Origin: Lachnospiraceae bacterium
GTDB taxonomy: Bacteria; Bacillota; Clostridia; Lachnospirales; Lachnospiraceae
NCBI GenBank assembly: GCA_017430085.1
Contig: JAFRNR010000012.1
Location: forward strand, 1-34,771
DNA: 34,771 nt
Direction of reading: 5' to 3'
Shown: positions 8,949-16,057 of the stretch, in pieces
Position numbering within the stretch: the first letter of the stretch is position 1
Layout: each line of letters starts with the position of its first letter
Made by a program: the position numbers and the translations under genes
Notes under the pieces: model-generated
Database searches by the model: none
What the model was told of the DNA's origin: nothing
Seen by the model: the letters and a program-made list of their open reading frames with translations, nothing else

Positions 8949-10319
8949 ATGTCGATCTTCAGAAAAACAACTGCTTTACTGCTGACGGCCGCGATGCTGT
9001 TGGCCCTGACCGCCTGCGGGGAAAACACGCAGCAGACGACGGCGCAGGTCCCGCCCGCATCGGAAGCCCCTGCGACGACTGCTCCCACAGCGGCCCCCAC
9101 GGACGCCCCCACCCAGGACGCCCTCCCGGTGGCCCAGGCCGCCAACCTGCTGGAAAACTATATCGCTCGCCCGGTAAAAGATAAGAAGGCGGACGACGCC
9201 TTCCTTCAGGCCGGATTCGAATGGTCGGCCGAACTGTTCAAGCAGGTCTACCGCGCGGAACCGGAGCAGAAGACCCTTCTGATCTCTCCGCTCTCCGTCG
9301 TGACCGCCCTGGCCATGACCGCGAACGGCGCCGGCGGCAACACGCTGAAAGAAATGGAACAGGTCCTGGGCAGCGGCACGCTGAGCCTGGATGACCTGAA
9401 CGCGTACCTGCATACGTTCCTGAACAGTCTTCCTTCCTCGGAATCCGCGAAGTTCAGCTTTGCCGACGGTATCTGGTTCAAGGAGGAGGACGGCTTTCTC
9501 GTAAAAGAGGATTTCCTCCAGAAGAACACGGATCACTTCGACGCCGCCATCCGCAAAGCGCCGTTCGACGATTCCACGCTCCGGGAGATCAACCAGTGGG
9601 TGGCCCAGCATACGGGCGACATGATCCCCAAACTGCTGGAAGAACTGAGTCCGGACACCGTCATGGTGCTGATCAACGCCCTGGTTTTCGACGCTAAATG
9701 GGAGATCCAGTTCCGCGAGACGGGCGAGACTACCCTGCGCCCGTTTACCTGTCTGGACGGCACGGAAGTGGAGACCGCCGTCATGTACGGGGAAGAATAC
9801 AGCTACCTGGAAGACGAGACCTGCACCGGTTTCACGAAATCCTACGAGGGCGACACCTACCGCTTTGTGGCGCTCCTGCCGAAGGATGAGACGGACTTTG
9901 CGGGCTTTGTCGACGGGCTGACAGGAGAGCAGTTGGCATCCCTGACGGCGAATGTCGCGGAAGAGCGCACCCTCATCATGCTGCCGAAGTTCAGTTATGA
10001 TTACAAGATCAGTCTGCCGGACGTGCTGGGGGCGATGGGTATGCATGACTGTTTTGACGACGTGCGCGCGGATTTCTCCGGGATCAGCGACACCCCGCTG
10101 TACATCAGCGACGTCCTGCACAAGACGCATATCGACCTGGATTCCGAGGGCACCCGGGCCGCCGCCGCAACAGTCGTGGAGATGCAAAAGTACACGGCGT
10201 TTCTGCCGGAGTCGGAGCCTCACAAGGTCTATCTGGACCGCCCGTTCGTCTATATGATCGTGGATACCGCAACAAATCTGCCCGTGTTCATGGGCACCGT
10301 GACCGGGTTCGGGGAATAA
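8949..10319 (+). CDS. Serpin lipoprotein (second tandem copy)
   Basis: 456-residue serpin lipoprotein, paralogous to the preceding gene and to the serpin domain encoded at 2960-4444. Lipobox LALTAC gives Cys23, then a Thr/Ala/Pro linker and the serpin domain (about 80-456). The hinge is GTRAAAATVV from about residue 401, again inhibitory in type. The following loop (EMQKYTAFLPESEPHKV) is the longest of the three and different in sequence. An in-frame ATG at 8925 overlaps the upstream gene, but the start at 8949 is preferred because AGGAG (8938-8942) is correctly spaced and the signal peptide then begins at once (MSIFRKTTALLL). The target protease is unknown; a host, competitor or own protease are all possible. 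Confidence 0.93.
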   Translation: MSIFRKTTALLLTAAMLLALTACGENTQQTTAQVPPASEAPATTAPTAAPTDAPTQDALPVAQAANLLENYIARPVKDKKADDAFLQAGFEWSAELFKQVYRAEPEQKTLLISPLSVVTALAMTANGAGGNTLKEMEQVLGSGTLSLDDLNAYLHTFLNSLPSSESAKFSFADGIWFKEEDGFLVKEDFLQKNTDHFDAAIRKAPFDDSTLREINQWVAQHTGDMIPKLLEELSPDTVMVLINALVFDAKWEIQFRETGETTLRPFTCLDGTEVETAVMYGEEYSYLEDETCTGFTKSYEGDTYRFVALLPKDETDFAGFVDGLTGEQLASLTANVAEERTLIMLPKFSYDYKISLPDVLGAMGMHDCFDDVRADFSGISDTPLYISDVLHKTHIDLDSEGTRAAAATVVEMQKYTAFLPESEPHKVYLDRPFVYMIVDTATNLPVFMGTVTGFGE

Positions 10320-10331
10320 GAGCGGGGAGCA

Positions 10332-10360
10332 TTGACATTGCCGCGCGCACGCTTTATCAT
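10332..10360 (+). promoter_or_regulatory. Sigma-A promoter of the DUF805-like gene
   Basis: TTGACA and TATCAT with a 17-base spacer, about 32 bases before the ATG at 10393. It begins just 12 bases after the stop of the last serpin gene. Confidence 0.8.
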
Positions 10361-10392
10361 AACAGCAGAATATCCTTGCGAAAGGAGCCGCG

Positions 10393-11004
10393 ATGGACAA
10401 TAAGCCGGGCTTCGGCCGTGCCTATACAGATTTCTGGAAGAGGAGCTTCGATTACCGGGGCGCCTGTTCCCTGCGCGAATACTGGATGCCGGTGGGCCTG
10501 CACCTGGGCCTGACCGCGCTGCTCGTGCTGTTCTATCTGCTGAAATGGAACATCCCCTTCTGGATCCTGCTGATCTACCTGCTGCTGTCGCTGATCCCCT
10601 TCGTCGCGCTGACCGTGCGGCGGCTGCGGGACACCGGGCTGTCCGGGCTGTGGGCGCTGCTCCTGCTGTTCGTCGGCGCGGGGACGTGCGTGGTGCTGGC
10701 GCTCTGCGCGGCCGGCAGCGGCTTCCTGCCGGGCGAAAACAGGCCGGTCAATCTGTACGGCCCGCCACCTATCGAGACGGCGTTCGATCCGTCGGAAATG
10801 CCCGTAGAGGACATCTACGGCCCGCCGCCCAGCGAGGAGACTTTTGACCCCACAAAAGAGACCGCTGCGCAGCTGTACGGCCCGCCGCCCAGCGAGGAGA
10901 CTTTTGACCCCACAAAAGAGACCGCTGCGCCGCTGTACGGCCCGCCGCCTACGCAGGGAAGCAATATCGCCCCGGTCACGCAATCTCCTTCGGTGGTACG
11001 CTGA
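10393..11004 (+). CDS. DUF805-like membrane protein with repeated YGPPP tail
   Basis: 203 residues. The first half matches the DUF805 (YhaH-type) pattern: FDYRGACSLREYW near residue 19, then hydrophobic spans at about 33-50, 54-74 and 86-105, with the family RRLRDTGLSG motif at 76-85 between spans 2 and 3. The function of DUF805 is unknown. From about 115 the chain changes into a Pro/Glu/Thr-rich tail with YGPPP at 122, 142, 162 and 182, an exact 20-residue period. Positive-inside reasoning puts the RRLRD loop in the cytosol and the tail outside. AAAGGAG at 10381-10387 supports the start. The radical SAM gene begins 22 bases after the stop. Confidence 0.85.
   Translation: MDNKPGFGRAYTDFWKRSFDYRGACSLREYWMPVGLHLGLTALLVLFYLLKWNIPFWILLIYLLLSLIPFVALTVRRLRDTGLSGLWALLLLFVGAGTCVVLALCAAGSGFLPGENRPVNLYGPPPIETAFDPSEMPVEDIYGPPPSEETFDPTKETAAQLYGPPPSEETFDPTKETAAPLYGPPPTQGSNIAPVTQSPSVVR
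10818..10937 (+). repeat. 60-bp in-frame tandem repeat in the DUF805-like gene
   Basis: Two nearly identical 60-bp units (starting near 10818 and 10878), flanked by diverged partial copies at about 10758 and 10938. Each unit encodes 20 residues of the form YGPPPSEETFDPTKETAA. The near-identity of the two central units at the DNA level points to recent duplication. Confidence 0.9.
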
Positions 11005-11026
11005 GGACCTGATTGGTAGAACGCTG

Positions 11027-12136
11027 ATGGCTTTGTTTCAGAAGAAAAAATCGAATTCCGGCCTCCCGCGGGACGTCAAGCAGGCGCACCTGGAACAGCT
11101 GGCCGAATACCGGGAATCGCAGCTGAGGAAGCATCCGCAGCTGCGGCTCCTTTTTATTGAAATGACCGAACTCTGCAACGAGCACTGCCGCCACTGCGGC
11201 TCGCAGTGCGGGGATTACGTGGAGAAGGACCGCCTGAGCGGGGAGGAGATCAAAGCCTTTCTGCGCCAGGTCAAAGAAGATTTCGACATCAAAAAGATCC
11301 AGCTCTGCATCACCGGCGGCGAGCCCCTGCTCCGCCCGGATTTCTTCGAACTCATGGACTATGCGCACCGCCTGGGCTACATCTGGGGCATGACCTCCAA
11401 CGGCACGCTGATCACGGAGGAAGTGGCCCGGAAACTGTACGAGACCGGCATGCGCACCGTATCCATCAGCGTGGACGGCATGAAGGAGAGCCACGAGTGG
11501 TTCCGGCAGGCGCCGCGCTACGATGCGACCGTTCAGGGCGTGAAGAACCTGCTGGCCTACCCGTTCGAGCACGTGCAGATCACCACGGTGATCCACGGCC
11601 GGAACATCGGCGAAATGGAAGAGATGTACGAGTTTTTCACCACGCTGGGCGTGCGCTCCTGGCGCCTGGTCAACATCGAACCGATGGGCCGCGCCAAGGA
11701 TCAGCCCGAACTGCTGCTGGATCAGCGCCAGATGAAGCAGGTCCTGGATTTCATCCGCGAAAAGCGCTTCGCCGGCCCCATGGAAGTCGTCTACGGCTGC
11801 AGCCACTACCTGGGTCTGGACTATGAGCGCGAACTCCGCCCGTGGTATTTCATCTGCAACGCCGGCGTCTACACCGCCAGCATGACCGCCGGCGGCAATT
11901 TCGTCAGCTGCCTGGACCTCCCCCGCCGCCCCGACCTCGTCGAAGGCAACGTCCGCACCGACCGCTTCCGCGACGTCTGGGAAAACGGCTACCGCATCTT
12001 CCGCACCGACTTCCGCAAGACCGGAAAATGCGCCGACTGCCCTCACTACCGCTACTGCGCCGGCGACTCCTTCCACAGCTGGGACTTCGACAAAAACGAA
12101 CCGATGATGTGCCTGCGGGGTGTATTGTTCCGGTAA
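11027..12136 (+). CDS. Radical SAM/SPASM domain protein
   Basis: 369 residues. The radical SAM cluster motif CNEHCRHC gives Cys50, Cys54 and Cys57, with ITGGEP at 95-100 binding S-adenosylmethionine. The C-terminal SPASM region has Cys258, Cys277, Cys295, Cys335, Cys338, Cys344 and Cys362, enough for two auxiliary iron-sulfur clusters. Known SPASM proteins modify peptides or proteins (sactipeptide, quinohemoprotein and anaerobic sulfatase maturases). No typical short precursor peptide is seen nearby; the only repeated candidate is the tail of the DUF805-like protein just upstream. The start ATG at 11027 lacks a strong ribosome site (only GGTAG nearby), so translation may depend on the gene before. 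Substrate unknown. Confidence 0.88.
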   Translation: MALFQKKKSNSGLPRDVKQAHLEQLAEYRESQLRKHPQLRLLFIEMTELCNEHCRHCGSQCGDYVEKDRLSGEEIKAFLRQVKEDFDIKKIQLCITGGEPLLRPDFFELMDYAHRLGYIWGMTSNGTLITEEVARKLYETGMRTVSISVDGMKESHEWFRQAPRYDATVQGVKNLLAYPFEHVQITTVIHGRNIGEMEEMYEFFTTLGVRSWRLVNIEPMGRAKDQPELLLDQRQMKQVLDFIREKRFAGPMEVVYGCSHYLGLDYERELRPWYFICNAGVYTASMTAGGNFVSCLDLPRRPDLVEGNVRTDRFRDVWENGYRIFRTDFRKTGKCADCPHYRYCAGDSFHSWDFDKNEPMMCLRGVLFR

Positions 12137-12155
12137 ATGAAATGATAAAAACGAC

Positions 12156-12196
12156 AAACAGGGCCATTTGGGGACTGTCCCCATTTGGCCCTGTTT
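12156..12196. repeat. Palindrome 1 of the 12.2-kb cluster
   Basis: AAACAGGGCCA at 12156-12166 pairs with TGGCCCTGTTT at 12186-12196, with an inner GGGG/CCCC helix around ACTGT. It follows the radical SAM gene and may terminate it. Confidence 0.8.
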
Positions 12197-12211
12197 ACGC
12201 AATTAACGTAG

Positions 12212-12232
12212 GGGCCGATGTGCCATCGGCCC
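12212..12232. repeat. Palindrome 2, inverse copy of 18702-18722
   Basis: A 9-bp stem (GGGCCGATG with CATCGGCCC) closes on a TGC loop. The whole 21-base unit is the exact reverse complement of 18702-18722. Confidence 0.85.
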
Positions 12233-12250
12233 GGAAAACAGGAAAAAATA

Positions 12251-12275
12251 TAAGGGCGACTATTGGCCGCCCTTA
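12251..12275. repeat. Palindrome 3, GGGCGAC/GCCGCCC type
   Basis: TAAGGGCG at 12251-12258 pairs with CGCCCTTA at 12268-12275. It is closely similar to the hairpin at 13091-13109, and belongs to the GGGCGRCC family found between genes here. Confidence 0.75.
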
Positions 12276-12281
12276 ATGTCG

Positions 12282-12320
12282 AACAGGACCGAAAGAGAAC
12301 CGTCCCCGGTTGGTCCTGTT
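12282..12320. repeat. Palindrome 4, AACAGGACC type
   Basis: AACAGGACC at 12282-12290 pairs with GGTCCTGTT at 12312-12320; the interior contains AACCGTCCCC, also seen near 7549 and, inverted, near 4450. It lies just before the 3' end of the minus-strand thioesterase gene. Confidence 0.75.
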
Positions 12321-12340
12321 TCTGTTTGATTTATCAGGTC

Positions 12341-13060
12341 TTATTCGTACTGCAGGCAGAGCGTAATGATATCCTGGCCGTCCCGCGTTCCGTGCAAAAC
12401 ATACTCATCCTCTTCCCGGCCGACCCCGATCTGCATGGTCTCGCCGAGCTTGAGCTCATGCGTGAATTCGATGAGGATACTGCGCAGGAGGCGTCCTTCA
12501 CGGGGAGCGGGGATGAGGTTTTCCGCCAGCTCCAGGTAGCGGGTGTTGTTCATGTGGCCGATGACGTCGATGTAAGAGTAGGGAACAGTGAATTCCGCGG
12601 TCTCCGTGACCGGCGGAAACTGCTTCGGCAGGCGGGGCAGGGGCATCAGCGGCTCGCGGTCGGAATATGGCATGTCGAGGCCGCAGGTCTTCGGCTGGAT
12701 CATCACGCGGGCAGTCTTGTCCATGATCACCCAGAGGAAGCAGAGGCGGATCAGGCTTTCGCCGGCCGGCGTACAGATCTCCATGTAGCGCGGGAACAGG
12801 CCGTGCAGGCCGCGGCCGGGCCAGGTGGTGAAGGAGAGGACTTCGCCTTCGCCGGGCATGCGGCTGATCTCGATCTTCTGGCGGACCACGACCCAGCCCA
12901 GGCCGCGGCTGTCCAGTTCCCCGCCGCCCAGGCCGAGCGCCGCGGCGTGGCGGCCGGAGACGGTCTGGACCAGTTCCAGCAGGCGGGAGGGGCGGAGACG
13001 GCCGAACATGTCCAGGTCGGTGGTCTCGAGCGTATACGTATCGTGATAAATGAGTTCCAT
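12341..13060 (-). CDS. Acyl-ACP thioesterase (FatA/FatB-like)
   Basis: 239-residue double-hotdog protein of the acyl-ACP thioesterase family, which frees fatty acids from acyl carrier protein in the cytosol. The first hotdog is residues about 1-130 and the second about 155-239, with DVIGHMNNTRYLEL at 165-178. In characterised relatives this segment is D-x-N-x-H. Here Asp165 and His169 are kept, but the position of the catalytic Asn is Ile167. Either another residue serves or the activity is altered. The start at 13060 is chosen because GGAGG precedes it with good spacing on the minus strand; a longer frame would begin ten codons earlier without that support. It lies downstream of the yegP-like gene but behind its terminator. 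Confidence 0.87.
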   Translation of the reverse strand: MELIYHDTYTLETTDLDMFGRLRPSRLLELVQTVSGRHAAALGLGGGELDSRGLGWVVVRQKIEISRMPGEGEVLSFTTWPGRGLHGLFPRYMEICTPAGESLIRLCFLWVIMDKTARVMIQPKTCGLDMPYSDREPLMPLPRLPKQFPPVTETAEFTVPYSYIDVIGHMNNTRYLELAENLIPAPREGRLLRSILIEFTHELKLGETMQIGVGREEDEYVLHGTRDGQDIITLCLQYE

Positions 13061-13083
13061 GGCAGGCCTCCGTCCGGGTCTAT

Positions 13084-13109
13084 AAAACAAGGGCGACCAA
13101 AGGCCGCCC
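13084..13109 (-). terminator. Rho-independent terminator of the yegP-like gene
   Basis: On the minus strand GGGCGGCC-TTT-GGTCGCCC forms an 8-bp stem (one G-U pair) followed by TTGTTTT. On the plus strand the same position is an A-C mismatch, so the hairpin is suited to the minus-strand transcript. Confidence 0.8.
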
Positions 13110-13168
13110 CTGCCGGGGTTGGTTGCGGGCGGAGACGGGCCCCGTCCTGTTCAGATCACGCGGACCGG

Positions 13169-13546
13169 TTACTCTTCCTCGACGATGATCGGGGATTCCG
13201 GCGCGTTGCGGCGGATGGAATCGATGCCGTTCAGGCAGCTGGCCTTGGCCTTGTAGCCTTCGCCGTGGCAGATGATCTCGCCGTTGCGGGCTTTCAGGCG
13301 GAAGCGGAACTCGCCGGCCTTGTCCTTGTACACTTCGAACTTGGGGTTGGTCAGCTTTTCGAAATTCTCAACCGTCTGGTCTTCCAGCTTGGCTTCGACC
13401 GCATTCTTGCGGATGCTCTCAATGCCGTTGCGGCAGGCAGATTCCGTGGTGTAGGTCTCGCTGGTCGCAATGATTTCGCCGTTGCCGGCCTTTAAATTGA
13501 AGCGAAAACCGCCGTTTTTGGTCGGTCCCAATACAAACTTACCCAT
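13169..13546 (-). CDS. YegP-like DUF1508 (UPF0339) protein
   Basis: 125 residues made of two copies of the DUF1508 unit: KFVLGPTKNGGFRFNLKAGN at about 3-22 with SACRNGIESIRKNA after it, and KFEVYKDKAGEFRFRLKARN at about 69-88 with SCLNGIDSIRRNA after it. This small beta-beta-alpha family is common in bacteria and of unknown biochemical role. The start has AAGGAG upstream, and a sigma-A promoter lies at 13580-13608 on the same strand; a terminator follows. It therefore appears to be transcribed alone. Confidence 0.9.
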   Translation of the reverse strand: MGKFVLGPTKNGGFRFNLKAGNGEIIATSETYTTESACRNGIESIRKNAVEAKLEDQTVENFEKLTNPKFEVYKDKAGEFRFRLKARNGEIICHGEGYKAKASCLNGIDSIRRNAPESPIIVEEE

Positions 13547-13579
13547 AAAGCACGCTCCTTCTGGTGTTGATTTTTATTT

Positions 13580-13608
13580 AATATATCACGGCCAAAACCG
13601 AAGTGCAA
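13580..13608 (-). promoter_or_regulatory. Sigma-A promoter of the yegP-like gene
   Basis: Minus-strand TTGCAC (13608-13603) and TATATT (13585-13580) separated by 17 bases, about 34 bases before the ATG at 13546. Confidence 0.75.
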
Positions 13609-13629
13609 GTTTTTTTATTAAATTGAGAA

Positions 13630-13659
13630 GGGCCGCGGCATTGAAAAATGCGGCGGCCC
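13630..13659 (-). terminator. Hairpin after the GH13 gene
   Basis: A 12-bp stem with a single mismatch (GGGCCGC-G-GCATT with its partner) closes on four bases. On the minus strand it follows the stop of the GH13 gene. The downstream T-run is poor, so it may be a terminator or an mRNA-stabilising hairpin. Confidence 0.55.
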
Positions 13660-13689
13660 CGTCTGGCGCGGCTTTCCGCGGCCCGCGGT

Positions 13690-15354
13690 CTATTTCCCGG
13701 GGTGCAGGATCACGCTGGTCAGCCCGCTGAGCACCAGCTTGCCGTCTTCGATGGACGCTTCGCCCATTCCCAGCACGCCGGCGATCTCCGAGAAATTATA
13801 CTGCGAGGACAGCGACGACAGCGCGATGCGCTCCGTGCCCTTGGACGTGTTGTGGATCACGCAGACGATGTTGTCGTCCTTTTCCGCAATGAACCCGCCG
13901 GCCTTGATGTCCTTCAGCCCGGTCAGCGGTTTGAACGTCCCCTCCGCGATAGCCGGATTCGCCTTGCGCAGCGCGAGGATCTTCCGGTAATGCTCGAACA
14001 GGCTGCCGTATTTTCCCCGCTGGTCCGCCACGGTCCCGTTCACCTGGTTCTTCTCCTCGTAGGTGGAGCCGCTCGGGTTTTTGACCGTGTCGCCGTCGCC
14101 CCAGCGCATGGCCAGGCGGCGGTTGGCGTCCGTGTTGGCGCCGCCGCGCGCGCCTTTCAGGCCGATCTCTTCGCCGTAGTACATGAACGGCGAGCCGGGC
14201 GTGAGCAGGTACAGGCTGGCCGCCATCTGCATCTGGCCGCTGATCAGGGTCAGGTAGCCGCTGGCGCGGTCCGTGTCGTGGTTGGAGATGAATTCATGCA
14301 GCATCGCGCCGTCGCGCTTCTGCTGAATGGTCTTCAGATAGTTATCGATGTACGACATGTACTGCTCCACGTACCCCGCCTTGGCCGTGGAATCGATGAG
14401 GCCCTCCGCCCCGGCGGTGGTGAAATTGAAGCAGTCCAGCGCGGCATAGTAGGCGTCGGTAATGCGGTCCGCGTCCCAGACTTCCGCGATCGCGTAGACG
14501 TTCGGATCGATCTTGCACAGCTCGCCCATGTACCATTTCCAGAATTCGACGCTCTTTTCGGTGTCGCCCAGGTAGATGTACTTGGCCGCGTCGAAGCGGA
14601 AGCCGTCCACGCCCAGCTCCATGTAGTATTTGGCGACGTCCAGCGTGGCCTGGCGGACCTCCTCCTGATCGAAATCCAGTTCCGGCATGTCGGTAGAGAA
14701 GTTGCATTCGTAGGAGATGTCCGTGCCGGTCAGCGGCGTGAAGGCGCGGCCCGCGGGCGGCGTTTCGCTCTGGCTGCAGCAGGAGTAGAAATTATAGTAC
14801 GGATCGTCCGTTTTGCCCTGGCGCCGCGCAATGACGAACTGGTTAAACCAGGGGTTGACGGAACCGGTGTGGTTGATGGGCAGGTCCAGGATCAGTTTCA
14901 CGTTGCGCGAGTGGCAGAGCGCGATGAGTTCCTTCAGGTCGTCCATCGTGCCGAACTGCGCGTCGATCTCATAGTAATCGTTCACGTTGTACTTGTGATA
15001 GCTGTTGGATTTGAAGATGGGGGTCAGCCAGATGCCTTCGATGCCCAGGCTGCTGCCCTGCTCGCCCCGCCCGTCGTTCAGGTAATCCATGCGGTTGATG
15101 ATGCCCCGGAGGTCGCCGATGCCGTCGCCGTCAGAGTCGGAGAACGAGCCGACGAAGATCTCATAGAACACGCGGGAATTCTCCGGCGTGAGCTCCAGGT
15201 TGACCGGTTCCGGCGCCGTGGTCTCCGGCGTGTGCGTGGTGGTCTCTACAGCAGGCGCGGTAGTCTCATCCTTCTGTTTTTTTCCGCTGCAGCCGGACAG
15301 CAGCAGGGCGAAGACAAGCAGAACGGCCAGAACTTTATTGACACGGTGTTTCAT
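13690..15354 (-). CDS. GH13 alpha-amylase family lipoprotein
   Basis: 554-residue extracellular glycoside hydrolase acting on alpha-glucans or maltodextrins. The signal peptide ends in LLSGC with Cys22 lipidated, then a Thr/Glu/Pro linker to about residue 50. The (beta/alpha)8 domain runs from about 58 (SRVFYEIFVGSFSDSDGDGIGDL) to about 450. Conserved sites are NH at 161-162, the nucleophile Asp255 in GFRFDAAKY, acid/base Glu291 in AEVWD and Asp360 in SNHD; an all-beta C-terminal domain ends the chain. A Ca-binding-like DSDGDGIGD loop is at 73-81. It has its own minus-strand promoter, divergent from the promoter of the galactanase cluster. Whether it is an amylase, neopullulanase or oligo-1,6-glucosidase cannot be told. 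Confidence 0.93.
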   Translation of the reverse strand: MKHRVNKVLAVLLVFALLLSGCSGKKQKDETTAPAVETTTHTPETTAPEPVNLELTPENSRVFYEIFVGSFSDSDGDGIGDLRGIINRMDYLNDGRGEQGSSLGIEGIWLTPIFKSNSYHKYNVNDYYEIDAQFGTMDDLKELIALCHSRNVKLILDLPINHTGSVNPWFNQFVIARRQGKTDDPYYNFYSCCSQSETPPAGRAFTPLTGTDISYECNFSTDMPELDFDQEEVRQATLDVAKYYMELGVDGFRFDAAKYIYLGDTEKSVEFWKWYMGELCKIDPNVYAIAEVWDADRITDAYYAALDCFNFTTAGAEGLIDSTAKAGYVEQYMSYIDNYLKTIQQKRDGAMLHEFISNHDTDRASGYLTLISGQMQMAASLYLLTPGSPFMYYGEEIGLKGARGGANTDANRRLAMRWGDGDTVKNPSGSTYEEKNQVNGTVADQRGKYGSLFEHYRKILALRKANPAIAEGTFKPLTGLKDIKAGGFIAEKDDNIVCVIHNTSKGTERIALSSLSSQYNFSEIAGVLGMGEASIEDGKLVLSGLTSVILHPGK

Positions 15355-15420
15355 GATGATTCCCTCCTGACGGCGGATGCCTCCGGATTGATTTGCCTTG
15401 TCGCACAGGCTTCTGACACA

Positions 15421-15449
15421 AAAATAATCCCCGGGGCGGAAAATGTCAA
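15421..15449 (-). promoter_or_regulatory. Sigma-A promoter of the GH13 gene
   Basis: Minus-strand TTGACA (15449-15444) and TATTTT (15426-15421) with a 17-base spacer, about 65 bases before the ATG at 15354. Confidence 0.75.
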
Positions 15450-15515
15450 GATTTTCTCCGTGCGGGAGGGGATGCGCCTTCCGGCCGGGCGGCTGGCGCA
15501 GGCGCGGGAAAAAAC

Positions 15516-15543
15516 TTGCAACCCGCCCCGGATATGCTATAAT
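15516..15543 (+). promoter_or_regulatory. Sigma-A promoter giving a nearly leaderless mRNA
   Basis: TTGCAA (15516-15521) and a perfect TATAAT (15538-15543) with a 16-base spacer. The ATG of the next gene is at 15551, only seven bases after the -10 box, where transcription itself should begin. Confidence 0.8.
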
Positions 15544-15550
15544 CCGAACT

Positions 15551-16057
15551 ATGGAAACGCATGAATTATATCATGAATTATATTCAGAGGAGATCGGAAA
15601 GACAGCCCGCACGCGCCTGCTTGCGTGGCGGATCGTCCTTGGCGTCCTGGCGGCCGGCCTGGTGCTGGGCATGGTTTTGTTCTGCGTGAACGCGGATCCC
15701 ATCGAACCGGGGACGCAGCAGCTGAAGGCCACGGTCTTCCTGGTGCTGGGCGGCTGGCTGGGGCTGTTTCTGCTGTTCCACAGCCTGAGCCCGGCGTCGC
15801 GGGAAAACAAGCACATCCTGCGCATGCGGCAGGAGGACGGGGAGACGGAGACGTACGAAGGACGGATCCGCTGCGGCGAAAAGCCGGAGTATATCCCCGG
15901 GAGCGTCCCGGTCTTCCGCGTCCGGCTGGAGGACGACCCGCATGACGGCAAGGCCCTGCTGCGGAAGAGCGCCGCGAAGAGCTTTCCGCGCGAAGGGCAG
16001 CTGAAACTGCAGATCAAAAACGGCTTTATCATAGCGTGGCAGGAGGCGGAGCGATGA
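15551..16057 (+). CDS. Small membrane protein, unknown function
   Basis: 168 residues, not recognised. A short acidic N-terminus (METHELYHELYSEEIGKT) is followed by hydrophobic spans at about 26-46 and 63-77, then a soluble, charged C-terminal domain of about 90 residues that is predicted to lie in the cytosol. No ribosome site precedes the ATG because the -10 box ends seven bases upstream, so translation is probably leaderless. No other in-frame ATG, GTG or TTG of good context is seen near the N-terminus. It overlaps the next gene by ATGA and begins the run that leads to the galactanase. Confidence 0.7.
   Translation: METHELYHELYSEEIGKTARTRLLAWRIVLGVLAAGLVLGMVLFCVNADPIEPGTQQLKATVFLVLGGWLGLFLLFHSLSPASRENKHILRMRQEDGETETYEGRIRCGEKPEYIPGSVPVFRVRLEDDPHDGKALLRKSAAKSFPREGQLKLQIKNGFIIAWQEAER

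Noticed and set aside
10818-10937. CRISPR-like or minisatellite non-coding repeat
   Set aside because: The 60-bp units are in frame inside a protein gene and encode an exact 20-residue repeat.
10844-11026. Upstream extension of the radical SAM gene to 10844
   Set aside because: It would read the DUF805-like repeat region in another frame as Arg-rich sequence; the conserved protein begins at 11027.
13648-15564. 638-codon plus-strand frame
   Set aside because: Antisense shadow of the GH13 gene, which has all catalytic residues and a lipobox.
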